From positions 1 through 64,000 of the forward strand of contig JARFNK010000002.1 in NCBI GenBank assembly GCA_029167225.1: a stretch of DNA of 64,000 nucleotides, written 5' to 3'. This DNA is from Sphingobium arseniciresistens. Lineage in GTDB: Bacteria > Pseudomonadota > Alphaproteobacteria > Sphingomonadales > Sphingomonadaceae. The position numbers and the translations under genes are program-made. A model generated the notes under the pieces. That model saw only the letters and a list, made by a program, of their open reading frames with translations. It searched no databases and had not been told where the DNA came from. Positions within the stretch are counted from its first letter, which is position 1; the number at the start of each line of letters is the position of its first letter. Positions 9,080 to 17,906 of this stretch are shown in pieces.

Positions 9080-10726
9080 ATGATGCTCAATCGCAGGCGT
9101 TTTATCGAAAGCGGTGTCCTGGCATTGGCGGCATCGTTCGTCCCGGCCCTGGCACAAACCGGATCGGGGCGGCCGATGGCACGGATCGCGCAGGGGCGAT
9201 TACAGGGCCTCGTGGAACGAGGCGTTTGCGTCTTTCGGGGCATTCCGTATGCCGGCATGGTGTCCTCTCCGGCCGCGCGTTTTCGCGCGCCGCCCCCGCC
9301 ACCGTCCTGGACCGGCGTACGCGACGCCGGCCTTTATGGCGCGCCATCCATCCAGCCGGGCGCGAAGCCAGGCGGAATAGAGCCGGCGCCATCCGAAGAC
9401 TGCCTCTTCCTGAATGTCTGGACGCCGGCTCCCGATACGGCAAAGCGGCCGGTAATGGTGTATTTCCACGGTGGCGGGTTCACGATCGGTTCGGGCGCGC
9501 GGATCGGCCAGAATGGAGCCAATCTCGCCCGGAACCATGATGTCGTCGTGGTCGAAAGCAACCATCGGCTCGGGATCTTCGGCTATCTCTATCTCGGCGG
9601 TCTGCTGGGTGCGGACTATGAGGGCAATCAGGGGCTGCTCGATCTCGTGGCGGCGCTGCGCTGGGTTCATGAGAATATCGAGGCGCTTGGCGGCGATCCG
9701 GACAATGTCATGATCTTCGGGGAAAGCGGCGGCGGCGGCAAAGTGAGTGCGCTCTACGGCATGCCGAGCGCCGCACCCTACTTCCACAAGGCGTCGATCG
9801 AAAGTGCGATCGGGCCGAATGAATGGTCGGCGGACGAGGCGACCGAGGTCACGCGCGCCATGATGACTGCCTTCGGGCTTACCGATCCGCGCAAGCTGCT
9901 GACCCTGCCGACTGCCCAGTTCCTTGCCTATCAGACGGGCGGGCTGGACCCGTCGATTCCCGGGGCGCGCATGCCCGGACAGCGTTCCAGCCGGCGCGAC
10001 CAGGCTTTCTGGCCGATGATCGACAAGCGGACCCTGCCCGAATTGCCTTTCAAGGTCGGCGCACCGGCCATTTCCGCGCACAAGCCGCTCATCGTGGGTG
10101 GCTGCAAGGACGAAGCCGTCTTTTTCCATCTGGCCGACACCGCCGCTTTCTCGTTGGACGAGGCGGGCCTGAACGCCAGGCTGAAGACAGCGCTGGGGGA
10201 CCGAGCGGATGCGTGGCTGCAGGCATTTCGGCAGACGCGGCCAAATGCATCACCCTCCCAGTTGCTCATGGCGATCGAGACAGCCGCGCCATGGCGCGCG
10301 CATGCCGTGTATCTCGCCGAGCGGAAAGCGGCACAGGCGGTCGCGCCAGTCTATGCCTATCTGCTGGATTACCAGTCGCCCGCGCCGGTGCCCGGCACCA
10401 CCTATCCCATGGGTTCTCCCCACGCCGCCGACATTCGGATGAAGTTTAACAATGTCGTTGCGGAAGCTGACAATCCGGGCGATCGCTTCAATGCCGACCA
10501 GACGCCGGCCCGCATGAAGACGAGCGCCAATATGGGCGCACTGTGGGCGAGCTTTGCTCGTACCGGCAAGCCGTCGCTGAGCGGAGCTGATGAGTGGTCG
10601 CCCTATACGCTGGATCGGCGCGAGACCATGCTGATCGATGCGGAATGCCGGCTGGTGTCGGACCCGGAGGGCGAAGAGAGGACATTCTGGCAGCAGCAAG
10701 CCGGAGCCGTCAGCCCGAAGGCATGA
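9080..10726 (+). CDS. Type-B carboxylesterase, exported
   Basis: A 548-residue alpha/beta hydrolase of the carboxylesterase type-B family. The double ATG at 9080/9083 follows a GGGAGAAG ribosome site. The leader NRRRFIESGVLALAASF is Tat-like. Family motifs include FRGIPYAG, SEDCLFLNVW, the oxyanion-hole stretch YFHGGGF, and the nucleophile elbow GESGGGGKVS with Ser at about residue 216. Most relatives have GESAGG, so the second glycine is a variant. The enzyme would cleave ester groups from acylated glycosides in the periplasm. Placed 39 bp behind the rhamnosidase gene, it probably forms an operon with it. Substrate unknown. Confidence 0.85.
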   Translation: MMLNRRRFIESGVLALAASFVPALAQTGSGRPMARIAQGRLQGLVERGVCVFRGIPYAGMVSSPAARFRAPPPPPSWTGVRDAGLYGAPSIQPGAKPGGIEPAPSEDCLFLNVWTPAPDTAKRPVMVYFHGGGFTIGSGARIGQNGANLARNHDVVVVESNHRLGIFGYLYLGGLLGADYEGNQGLLDLVAALRWVHENIEALGGDPDNVMIFGESGGGGKVSALYGMPSAAPYFHKASIESAIGPNEWSADEATEVTRAMMTAFGLTDPRKLLTLPTAQFLAYQTGGLDPSIPGARMPGQRSSRRDQAFWPMIDKRTLPELPFKVGAPAISAHKPLIVGGCKDEAVFFHLADTAAFSLDEAGLNARLKTALGDRADAWLQAFRQTRPNASPSQLLMAIETAAPWRAHAVYLAERKAAQAVAPVYAYLLDYQSPAPVPGTTYPMGSPHAADIRMKFNNVVAEADNPGDRFNADQTPARMKTSANMGALWASFARTGKPSLSGADEWSPYTLDRRETMLIDAECRLVSDPEGEERTFWQQQAGAVSPKA

Positions 10727-10749
10727 ACCCGTCCGCCGACCTGCCGGCG

Positions 10750-11823
10750 TCATGCGCGAGGCGGGGCGGTGGTCGATGCGCGGACGACCAGGCTGAAATC
10801 AAAGGAGATGAGCCGCTTTTTGCTCTCGGGCGCCAGAATTTGCCCGACGGCCGCGCGCGTCATCTCAGCAAGCGGCTGGTGGATCGTGGTCAGCGACGGC
10901 CAGATATGCCTTGAAAGCGGACTATCGTCGAAGCCGCATACCGACAGATCCTGCGGCGTCCGCAGGCCGCGGATCCCCGCCGCGGCGATCACCCCGGCGG
11001 CCATGGTATCGTTGGACGCGAAGATGGCGGTCGGCGGCTCGGCCTCGCTCAGCAGGGAATGGCCCGCAGCAAGCCCTGAATCGAAATTATAATCGCCCTG
11101 CCGGACCAGTGCATCGGATCGCGGCAGCCCGAGGGCGTCGATCGCCGTCCAGAAAGCCTGAAGCCGGCGATGGGCCGAAGCATGGCCGATATTCCCCACG
11201 AGAAAGCCGATGCGACGATGGCCGAGATCGACAAGATGGCTCACCATCGCATGGGTGGCGCGTTCGTCGTCCATCGTGACCGCTGCTGATCGATTGAGCG
11301 CGATGGCCGGCGACAGGCGCGTGTAGCCGATACGCACGGCGTCCAGCGCATCGAGAAGGATGCTGTTGTCGCAGGCTGGCGGCAGGAGGATGGCCGCATC
11401 GACACGCAGATTGGCGACGGCCGTTCGTGCGGCTGCGACCGACGCGAGCATTTCGGGTGTGAACTCTTCGATGATGAGGCGATAGCCGCTTTTATGGCAT
11501 TCCTCGATCGCGGCGAGCTGAATATCCATCATATAGTTGGCACTCAGCTTCTCGAAGATCAGGCCCAGCGTGTAGGAACGCGAACTGGGGAGCGACCGGG
11601 CGCTGGCACTGGGAACGAAGGCCAGTCGATCAATCACTTCCTGTACGCGGGTCCGTTTCTTCAGGCTGACATGCTTTTCACCGTTCAGGACGCGCGACAC
11701 CGTTCTGATCGAGACGTCGGCTTCGCGTGCGACATCCACGATCGTGATTGCGCTTTTGCCTGCCAGGCGTTCGGGCAGTGCGTCATTTTCATCATCCGAA
11801 CCAGCCGTCGCGTTCATCTTCAT
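10750..11823 (-). CDS. LacI-family transcriptional regulator
   Basis: A 357-residue regulator. Residues about 26-48 form the LacI helix-turn-helix and hinge: ITIVDVAREADVSIRTVSRV then LNG. The remainder is the periplasmic-binding-like effector domain, with HLVDLGHRRIGFLVG, AIFASNDTMAAGV and CGFDDSPLSRHIWPSLTTI typical of the family. It is convergent with the carboxylesterase gene and has about 25 unusual residues before the DNA-binding domain. Two near-identical palindromes of LacI type occur in the window (3483-3498 and 12063-12078), the second about 240 bp from this gene, so it is the probable repressor of the TBDR and AraC genes, responding to a sugar from the locus. The effector is unknown. 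Confidence 0.93.
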   Translation of the reverse strand: MKMNATAGSDDENDALPERLAGKSAITIVDVAREADVSIRTVSRVLNGEKHVSLKKRTRVQEVIDRLAFVPSASARSLPSSRSYTLGLIFEKLSANYMMDIQLAAIEECHKSGYRLIIEEFTPEMLASVAAARTAVANLRVDAAILLPPACDNSILLDALDAVRIGYTRLSPAIALNRSAAVTMDDERATHAMVSHLVDLGHRRIGFLVGNIGHASAHRRLQAFWTAIDALGLPRSDALVRQGDYNFDSGLAAGHSLLSEAEPPTAIFASNDTMAAGVIAAAGIRGLRTPQDLSVCGFDDSPLSRHIWPSLTTIHQPLAEMTRAAVGQILAPESKKRLISFDFSLVVRASTTAPPRA

Positions 11824-12144
11824 TGCCCCATGTCTTTCCGCAGCGGCGCCATTTCAATGTTCAGTGCGTCCGCCGAACGCCCGTGCCTGTCAATATCCCC
11901 GTTTCTCCGGCTGCATCAAAATCTCATTATCTGGTATTATGCTTCAAAGATTGACATTTATGGAGTGAAGCAGCACATGTTGCGTTGATGACCGAAACAT
12001 CGGCGTGGGCAATTGGCCCTGGAGGAGGATAGTGATCTTGAAAATATCATCTTCTGCCTATTCTGCCAACGTTGGCGGTTTTGAGTTTCAGGGTTGTTCG
12101 GCACCATGCCTCAACGCTGTTTCCGGCGCATTGGAGTACGCGGC
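11824..12144. promoter_or_regulatory. Divergent promoter region between LacI and AraC genes
   Basis: The 321-bp divergent gap has no supported gene. It contains TTGACA at 11951-11956, a relatively AT-rich tract at 11920-11970, and the second copy of the LacI-type operator at 12063-12078. Both flanking regulators could be controlled from here. Confidence 0.5.
12063..12078. promoter_or_regulatory. LacI-family operator, near-perfect second copy
   Basis: CTGCCAACGTTGGCGG differs from the 3483-3498 palindrome at one base of 16 and keeps a perfect 12-bp GCCAACGTTGGC core with central CG. It lies 67 bp upstream of the chosen AraC start (ATG 12145). Sharing the operator puts the AraC gene and the TBDR in the same predicted regulon. 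Confidence 0.65.
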
Positions 12145-12969
12145 ATGATACAGTCGCCGATCCGAACGGACCTTGCCTTGTCGACTGCCGATGCGCAGTT
12201 GCTGGACCTTGTGGGCAAATCCGCGTTCCACTGCGTCTTGCATGCCGCCACGCCGCGGCCGGATTCCGGCTGGTATATCTTCCTGTTCGATTTGGGCGCG
12301 CAGGGCGTTGGATGCACCGGCGATCACCTGACGGTCGCATATCTCCGGTCCAATGAAGAAGTGCCCGACTGTGCCGGCGCCATAGTGGGCCTGGTACATG
12401 AAGATCTGATGTCCTGCTGGTGGGGAACCGGGGAAGCCGTGCCGCCGATCGTACCGGGCAGCTATTTTCTGACGGCGTCGATGGAGACCTTGGTTGCTGC
12501 CACCGCCTGGACGGAAACCGTCAGCCCCGCCGCCAGGCTTCGTGCGGAGGCGCAAATGCAGGAATTGCTCTGCGAAACCATGGATGCGTGGCGTTCCAGT
12601 GCGCTGGTCGCTGCAGCGGGAGACATGGCTCTGCACCGCGAGGAGCGCGAGCGCTTGAGCCGTGCGCGCAAGATGATCGAAACCCAGTTTGCCGACAAGA
12701 TCACGATTGAAGGCTTGGCGCGTTCCTGTGGGCTCGGGCGCGCCAGGCTCATTCGGGGCTTCAAGCTCCTGTTTGGACAGACGGTGGCCGAATGCCTGGC
12801 GGAGCGGCGGTTGCAGGCGGCCGCCAGCGCTCTCAAGCGGACCCGGCAGCCGGTCTCGCAGATCGCCTTCCAGTCCGGCTATCTCAGCAACGCGGCGTTC
12901 ACCCGCGCGTTTGCCCGGCGGTTCGGCACCGTCCCCAGCGCTTTTCGCGCAGCGCCGCTCGCGGCCTGA
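12145..12969 (+). CDS. AraC/XylS-family transcriptional regulator
   Basis: A 274-residue regulator. The frame can start at TTG 12094 or ATG 12106, but ATG 12145 has GGAG eight bases upstream and is preferred. The N-terminal half shows no recognised sugar-binding cupin signature. The C-terminal 100 residues are the double helix-turn-helix: ITIEGLARSCGLGRARLIRGF, then the A..RL..A...L recognition region and PVSQIAFQSGYLSNAAFTRA followed by FARRFGTVPSAFR. It probably activates nearby glycoside genes. A LacI-type operator just upstream suggests a two-tier circuit in which the LacI protein represses an activator. Confidence 0.88.
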   Translation: MIQSPIRTDLALSTADAQLLDLVGKSAFHCVLHAATPRPDSGWYIFLFDLGAQGVGCTGDHLTVAYLRSNEEVPDCAGAIVGLVHEDLMSCWWGTGEAVPPIVPGSYFLTASMETLVAATAWTETVSPAARLRAEAQMQELLCETMDAWRSSALVAAAGDMALHREERERLSRARKMIETQFADKITIEGLARSCGLGRARLIRGFKLLFGQTVAECLAERRLQAAASALKRTRQPVSQIAFQSGYLSNAAFTRAFARRFGTVPSAFRAAPLAA

Positions 12970-13007
12970 TCGGCCTTCGCGCGCGGGGCGGCGCCCATTG
13001 TGACGGA

Positions 13008-14384
13008 TCAGCGGGGAAGGGCGTTGCCATCGTCGCGCATGGCCTTTCCTTCCGCCTCCGCCAGTTCGGTGACGATCCGCTCATGCACCCCCATGCGCAG
13101 CGGCGACAACAGCGTCGCAATGCCGCTTCCGATCAGCCCCGCGGCAGACAGGCCAGCCATGACAAAGCCGATGCCGGAAATCGTCGCCGGGCTCATCGGG
13201 GCGCTGGCATCATAGCCGATCCACGACAGCAGCAGGCCGTACAGGGCGGCAGCGAGGCCGAACCCGGCCTTCTGGAAGAACATGAACAGGCCGAAGAGGA
13301 AGGATTCCTGGCGAAGGCCGCCGCGCCACTGGCCATATTCGACCGTATCGGGCAGCGTGCCCCAATAGCCGACCTGCACGCCAATGGTGACGACCTGCAT
13401 CCACATGAAGAAGGCGGTGGCGCCGATCGCCGATGTCGGGCGGGTCAGGAGAAAGATGGAAAGCCCGGTCAGGCCCATGGCGATCGCCGTCAACCACATG
13501 CGACGCTTGCCGATGCGGCGGCCCAATATCGCCCAGATCGGCGCAAGGGCGAGCGCGATCAGCGCGCTGGACGACAGCGCATAGCGAGCGCTCGCTTCAT
13601 CCTGCACAACATATTTGAAATAATAGAGCAGGGATTTGTTGAGCGCCGTCGTCGAAATGGTCGCACACAGCAGTCCGGCGGCCAGCGTCAGGAACGCCCG
13701 GTTGCGCAGCACATTGCCGACATAGCCTGCGCGGGCACCGGATGCGGGGGCGGGATGCTCGATCGGCGGTTCGCGCGTGGATGCGAAGGACACCACGAAA
13801 GCGATGGTCGCCAACGTCCCGATCAATATCGCGACCAGGAACAGGCCGGTTGCCGCATTGCCTCCACCAAGCGCGGCGGCCAGCGGCTGGGTGGCGAAGC
13901 CGATGGTCGCGGTCGCGCTCGCGCCGAACAACATGCGCAGAGATGCAAGCGTGGTGCGTTCGCTCGACCGGGATGTCAGCCGCGCGCTCAGCGACGCCAG
14001 CGGCACGGCGATCAGAGTGTAGCAGATGCGAAACAGCAGATGGACCGCCAGCAGCACGGCCACCAGCGTGCCTCCCTCCAGCGGCGGCCGCCAGTAGAGC
14101 AGGGCGAAGGAGCCGGCCAGCGGCAGAGCGCCGACGACCAGCCACGGGCGGTAGCGACCCCATCGTGTATTGACCCGGTCCATCGCCGCGCCGGCCAGCG
14201 GATCGATAATGCCGTCGAAAATCGATGCGACCATGTAGATCAGGCCTGCTGTGACCACAGGCAGGCCGACGATATCGGTGTAGAAGAACAGGAGAAAGAA
14301 GGAGATGCTCTGCCAGTAGAGGTTGCAGCCATAGTCCCCGAACGCGTAACCGATCTTCCGATGAAGGGGCATTTGCTGCGACAT
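13008..14384 (-). CDS. GPH-family sugar:cation symporter (MFS)
   Basis: A 458-residue, 12-helix transporter of the glycoside-pentoside-hexuronide family. The start at 14384 (MSQQMPLHRK) follows AGGGAGACGTC; a longer frame exists but reads into the divergent gap. Diagnostic motifs are the N-terminal KIGYAFGDYGCNLYWQS, the loop 2-3 motif DPLAGAAMDRVNTRWGRYRP (Asp and Arg residues conserved in MelB/XynB-like porters), and YWGTLPDTVEYGQWRGG late in the protein. It would carry a released glycoside or sugar across the inner membrane with Na+ or H+. It is divergent from the GH5 gene and convergent with the AraC gene. Confidence 0.92.
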   Translation of the reverse strand: MSQQMPLHRKIGYAFGDYGCNLYWQSISFFLLFFYTDIVGLPVVTAGLIYMVASIFDGIIDPLAGAAMDRVNTRWGRYRPWLVVGALPLAGSFALLYWRPPLEGGTLVAVLLAVHLLFRICYTLIAVPLASLSARLTSRSSERTTLASLRMLFGASATATIGFATQPLAAALGGGNAATGLFLVAILIGTLATIAFVVSFASTREPPIEHPAPASGARAGYVGNVLRNRAFLTLAAGLLCATISTTALNKSLLYYFKYVVQDEASARYALSSSALIALALAPIWAILGRRIGKRRMWLTAIAMGLTGLSIFLLTRPTSAIGATAFFMWMQVVTIGVQVGYWGTLPDTVEYGQWRGGLRQESFLFGLFMFFQKAGFGLAAALYGLLLSWIGYDASAPMSPATISGIGFVMAGLSAAGLIGSGIATLLSPLRMGVHERIVTELAEAEGKAMRDDGNALPR

Positions 14385-14547
14385 GATATGACGTCTCCCT
14401 GATTTTTGCGGGGTTGTGCCACCTCCGGGCCTGGAAGGCACGGCCGTTATCGTCGTGATTTTTGCTGAATGGTCGTTTGACTTGCTCCATCGGCGTTGGT
14501 GGCCGAGCATGGCTTGTCGCCGGGAAAGGGCGTGGCAATACAGCGGC
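14385..14547. promoter_or_regulatory. Divergent promoter region, symporter / GH5
   Basis: The 163-bp gap separates the divergent symporter and GH5 genes. A weak relative of the LacI operator, CCATCGGCGTTGGTGG, occurs at 14487-14502: it keeps a central CG and a near-identical right half (GTTGGTGG), but the left half diverges. Whether it functions is uncertain. Confidence 0.3.
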
Positions 14548-16536
14548 ATGACTATTCAAGCCACCACGCCACATTGCGACCCACTTATCGTCGAGGGAGC
14601 CCATTTCCTGGATACGGCCGGACGATCGATCATCCTTCGCGGAGTCAATCTGGGCGGCGATTGCAAGGTACCCTTTCCCTATGGGGGAACGAACTACCCC
14701 AGCGATTTTTCCGATCATCGGGAAGTCTCGTTCATCGGCCGGCCCTTTCCGCTGGAGGAAGCCGATGCCCATCTGGGGCGCCTTCGCCACTGGGGCTTCA
14801 ACGTGGTGCGACTGCTCACGACCTGGGAAGCGGTCGAGCATGCGGGGCCGGGGATCTATGACGAGGCCTATCTCGATTATCTCGTGGAAGTCTGCCGCCG
14901 GGCCGGCGAGCATGGGCTCTACGTCTTCGTGGACTTCCATCAGGACGTATGGAGCCGGATGACGGGAGGAAGCGGCGCGCCCGGTTGGACATTCGAAGCC
15001 GTGGGTCTGGATTTCACGCGCTTTCACGCCGCTGATGCCGCGCATGTCATGCAGAATGTGTATGACTATGCCAAGGGTGGATGGCAGGATGCCTATCCGC
15101 AGATGAGCTGGGGCGCCAATCATCGCCTCCCGCCGACGGGCATCATGTGGACCCTGTTCTGGACCGGGCGGATCTTCACGCCGCAGTTGGAGGTGGAGGG
15201 CCGCAATGTGCAGGACTTCCTGCAAGGGCGTTATCTTGGCGCGATGGATGCGGTAGCGCGACGGGTCGCCCATCTGCCCAACGTCATCGGCTTTGATACG
15301 CTGAACGAACCGGTCACGGGCTGGATGGGACGTTCGCTGGGGTATCGCCATGTGGCGCCGACCGCCGAGAACCCGCTGCGTCCGCGCATCGGCCTTGCCA
15401 TGTCCCCGCTTGATTGCCTGCTGGCGGCGCGCGGTGTGTCGGTCGAAGTGCCGCTGGTGGAGCGCGACCCCATAACCGGCGCGCTTTCGGCGGATCGGCA
15501 CAAGCTGGTCAACGCGGCAGGCGTGCCGATCTGGATGGATGGGGTCGAATGCCCGTTCGAAAGAGCGGGCGCCTATCGCCTGGAGGGCGGTCGAGCAGTC
15601 GATGTGCGCGATGACTTTTTCCAGCGCGATGCCGGCCGGGTCTATAATGTCGCGGACGATGCATATCGCCCCTTGTTCGAGGACGTCGCTCGGACGATCC
15701 GGGTTCACAATCCCTATTGGGCAATCTTCGCCGAACTGGAACCTTATGCCGGCCTGTCTGGCAAGGGCTTCCCCGACGTCATGCCGGAACGGTCGGTGAA
15801 CGCGAGCCACTGGTATGATTTTTCCATTCTTTACACCAAACGCTTCTCGCCTGACGCGGCTTATGATTTCAGCACGGGCGAAACCGCCTATGGCCGTGAT
15901 GCGCTGCGCGACGTCTATTGCGATCGGCTAGGTCAGATCATGGAACATGCCGAACGCTTTTCTGCGGAGGGCGCTCCGACCCTGATCGGTGAGTTCGGCA
16001 TCCCCTATGATCTGGAACATGGAGCCGCCTTCGCCGCCTGGCGCGCGGGTGATCGCAGCGAGACTCCCTGGGAACAGCATATCGGTGCGCTTTCGCTCAT
16101 GTATGAAGCCATGGATGCGTTGAAGATCCATTCGACCCAGTGGAACTACACGGCAAGCAATCGTAACGACCTGATGATCGGGGACGGATGGAATCAGGAA
16201 GATCTGTCGATCTTCTCGGTCGATCAGATGGAGCGTCCCGAAGACCCCGATTCAGGCGGACGCGCGGTGGCGGGATTCTGCCGCCCCTATGTCCGTCGCG
16301 CGGCGGGTGTGTTGCAGGATATGCGCTTCGACACAGATAGCGCGATCTTCGAATGCCGGATTGCTGCTGGACAAGGCGACAGCCCCAGCGAAATCTATAT
16401 TCCCCGGTTCCACTTCGGCGAGAATCCGCTGTTCGAGATCGTCTCGGGGGATTGCGTGGTCGATTATGATGCAACCGCGCAGGTGGCCTATGTGCAGGGG
16501 AAAGGTGAACTGCATTTGCGCGTGAGTTCGCGATGA
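14548..16536 (+). CDS. Large GH5 glycosidase, endoglycoceramidase/steryl-glucosidase-like
   Basis: A 662-residue GH5 enzyme with no clear signal peptide from ATG 14548 (ATG 14509 is an alternative). The barrel begins with FLDTAGRSIILRGVNLGGDC and shows WGFNVVRLLTTWEAVEHAGP, VFVDFHQDVWSRMTGG (the Q-D-W stretch of endoglycoceramidase-like GH5), the acid/base motif DTLNEPV (E254) and the nucleophile motif LIGEFGIP (E482). A small C-terminal beta domain follows. Length and motifs resemble the GH5_12-type enzymes best known from fungi, which cleave glucosylceramide or steryl glucosides, rather than short bacterial cellulases. In a sphingolipid-making bacterium a sphingoglycolipid substrate is conceivable, but placement beside a sugar symporter favours a dietary plant glycoside. 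Specificity is inference. Confidence 0.8.
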   Translation: MTIQATTPHCDPLIVEGAHFLDTAGRSIILRGVNLGGDCKVPFPYGGTNYPSDFSDHREVSFIGRPFPLEEADAHLGRLRHWGFNVVRLLTTWEAVEHAGPGIYDEAYLDYLVEVCRRAGEHGLYVFVDFHQDVWSRMTGGSGAPGWTFEAVGLDFTRFHAADAAHVMQNVYDYAKGGWQDAYPQMSWGANHRLPPTGIMWTLFWTGRIFTPQLEVEGRNVQDFLQGRYLGAMDAVARRVAHLPNVIGFDTLNEPVTGWMGRSLGYRHVAPTAENPLRPRIGLAMSPLDCLLAARGVSVEVPLVERDPITGALSADRHKLVNAAGVPIWMDGVECPFERAGAYRLEGGRAVDVRDDFFQRDAGRVYNVADDAYRPLFEDVARTIRVHNPYWAIFAELEPYAGLSGKGFPDVMPERSVNASHWYDFSILYTKRFSPDAAYDFSTGETAYGRDALRDVYCDRLGQIMEHAERFSAEGAPTLIGEFGIPYDLEHGAAFAAWRAGDRSETPWEQHIGALSLMYEAMDALKIHSTQWNYTASNRNDLMIGDGWNQEDLSIFSVDQMERPEDPDSGGRAVAGFCRPYVRRAAGVLQDMRFDTDSAIFECRIAAGQGDSPSEIYIPRFHFGENPLFEIVSGDCVVDYDATAQVAYVQGKGELHLRVSSR

Positions 16537-16589
16537 TGCGGGGGTGAGGCGCGCGTGTTTGGCTGTTCGAAGCGGCTCCCCGGCAATCA

Positions 16590-17906
16590 TTAGGACCGGA
16601 CGCGTTTCCCCGCGAACCCGCCCACCATGGCGATCAGCAATATGCCCGCTATCAGCGACCACAGCGGGCTCGCGTTGACACAGGCGATGAAGAGAAGCGC
16701 CGAGGCGACAAAGGCGAAACCCGCGACAAGGCCTCCTGCAGGTGTCCGATAAGCGCGCGCAAGGCCCGGTTCCGTCCGCCGCAGTCGGAGATGGGCGGCG
16801 GTCATGAACAGGTACGAAACCATCGCGGCAAAGACCATGGCCACGAATACGCCTTCTGCCTCGCCGGACAGCGCGACGACCAGGGCCACGGTGCCCGGGA
16901 TCAATATGGCGTTTGCCGGAACATCGCGTTTGTTGGTGCGGCCTAGGACGGCAGGCAGGTGCCCCTCCCGCGCAAGGGCGAAGGCTTGCCGGGAAAAGGC
17001 GTATATGGCTGAAAACATGCAGGCGCCCAACCCGACCAGCGCGGCGATGTTGACGATCATGACGATCGCACGCCCTGATCCCGCGGCGTTGAGCGCGGCG
17101 GGCAGGGGATCGTTACGGTCGGCAAGGCTCGCAGTGCCGGCCCCGCCCGGTCCCGCCAGCAGCAGGATCACGGCCATGGTCAGCAGCACCAGCACAGCGG
17201 CGATCATCGCGCGGGGCAGGACGCGCTGCGGCTCGACCACCTCCTCGGCCGCCATCGCAATGCCCTCGACCGCCAGGAAGAAGGCCGTGGCGAACGGCAT
17301 GGCCGCCCATATGCCGGTCCAGCCATGGGGCAGGAACGCCGATCCGCTGCCCACCGGGGCCATGTCGAAGAGTTTGGCGGGAGAGAAGGCCGGCGCCATC
17401 GCCGCGCCGAACAAGACGATGCCGGCTATCGCCACGAGCGTCAGCGCAAAGACGGTGCCGATGGCCTCCTTCGCGCCACGCAAATGGATCGCGACGGGGA
17501 TTATGAACGCCGCCAGAATGACTGGCAGGCCGCCGATTCCGGTCAGGCTCTTGAAATAGGCTTCGATGAAGATCGCGACCACGGCGGCCGCGCCGCCATA
17601 TTCGACCATGATGGCAAAACCGGTCAGCCGGCCCGCGAGTGGCCCGAACGCCCGGTCGGCGAAGCTGTAGCCGCCGCCGGCCGTCGGCAGGATGCTGGAC
17701 AGTTCGGCCAGCGTCATCATCAGCGCGATCCAGATCAGCGCCGACAGGCCGACCGCGATCATCATCCCGCCCCAGCCGCCCTTGGCGAGACCGAAATTCC
17801 AGGCGGAAAAGTCGCCGCCGATGACGTAGGAAACGCCAAGGCCCGCCAGCATCAGCCAGCCGGTGCGGCTGCGATGCAATGTGTCGGCGGGAAGTTCGGC
17901 GCTCAT
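16590..17906 (-). CDS. APC-family amino acid/ethanolamine permease
   Basis: A 438-residue, 12-helix inner-membrane permease. The start ATG 17906 overlaps the upstream M20D stop in an ATGA, so the two are translationally coupled. The first helix has the APC signature GLGVSYVIGGDFSAWNFGL, similar to ethanolamine permeases, and helix 2-3 contains LSSILPTAGGGYSFADRAFG. It is the last gene of the TBDR-M20D-permease operon and would import the amino acid or amine freed by the periplasmic hydrolase. Similarity to ethanolamine carriers and the nearby glutamine-synthetase-like ligase leave an amine substrate open. Confidence 0.87.
   Translation of the reverse strand: MSAELPADTLHRSRTGWLMLAGLGVSYVIGGDFSAWNFGLAKGGWGGMMIAVGLSALIWIALMMTLAELSSILPTAGGGYSFADRAFGPLAGRLTGFAIMVEYGGAAAVVAIFIEAYFKSLTGIGGLPVILAAFIIPVAIHLRGAKEAIGTVFALTLVAIAGIVLFGAAMAPAFSPAKLFDMAPVGSGSAFLPHGWTGIWAAMPFATAFFLAVEGIAMAAEEVVEPQRVLPRAMIAAVLVLLTMAVILLLAGPGGAGTASLADRNDPLPAALNAAGSGRAIVMIVNIAALVGLGACMFSAIYAFSRQAFALAREGHLPAVLGRTNKRDVPANAILIPGTVALVVALSGEAEGVFVAMVFAAMVSYLFMTAAHLRLRRTEPGLARAYRTPAGGLVAGFAFVASALLFIACVNASPLWSLIAGILLIAMVGGFAGKRVRS

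Noticed and set aside
12792..14402. 536-codon plus-strand frame opposite the symporter
   Set aside because: Antisense to a clear GPH symporter; Gln/Arg/Gly-rich composition and no start signal.
13597..15810. 737-codon minus-strand frame
   Set aside because: Overlaps the symporter in another frame and runs antisense through the GH5 gene; no recognisable domain.
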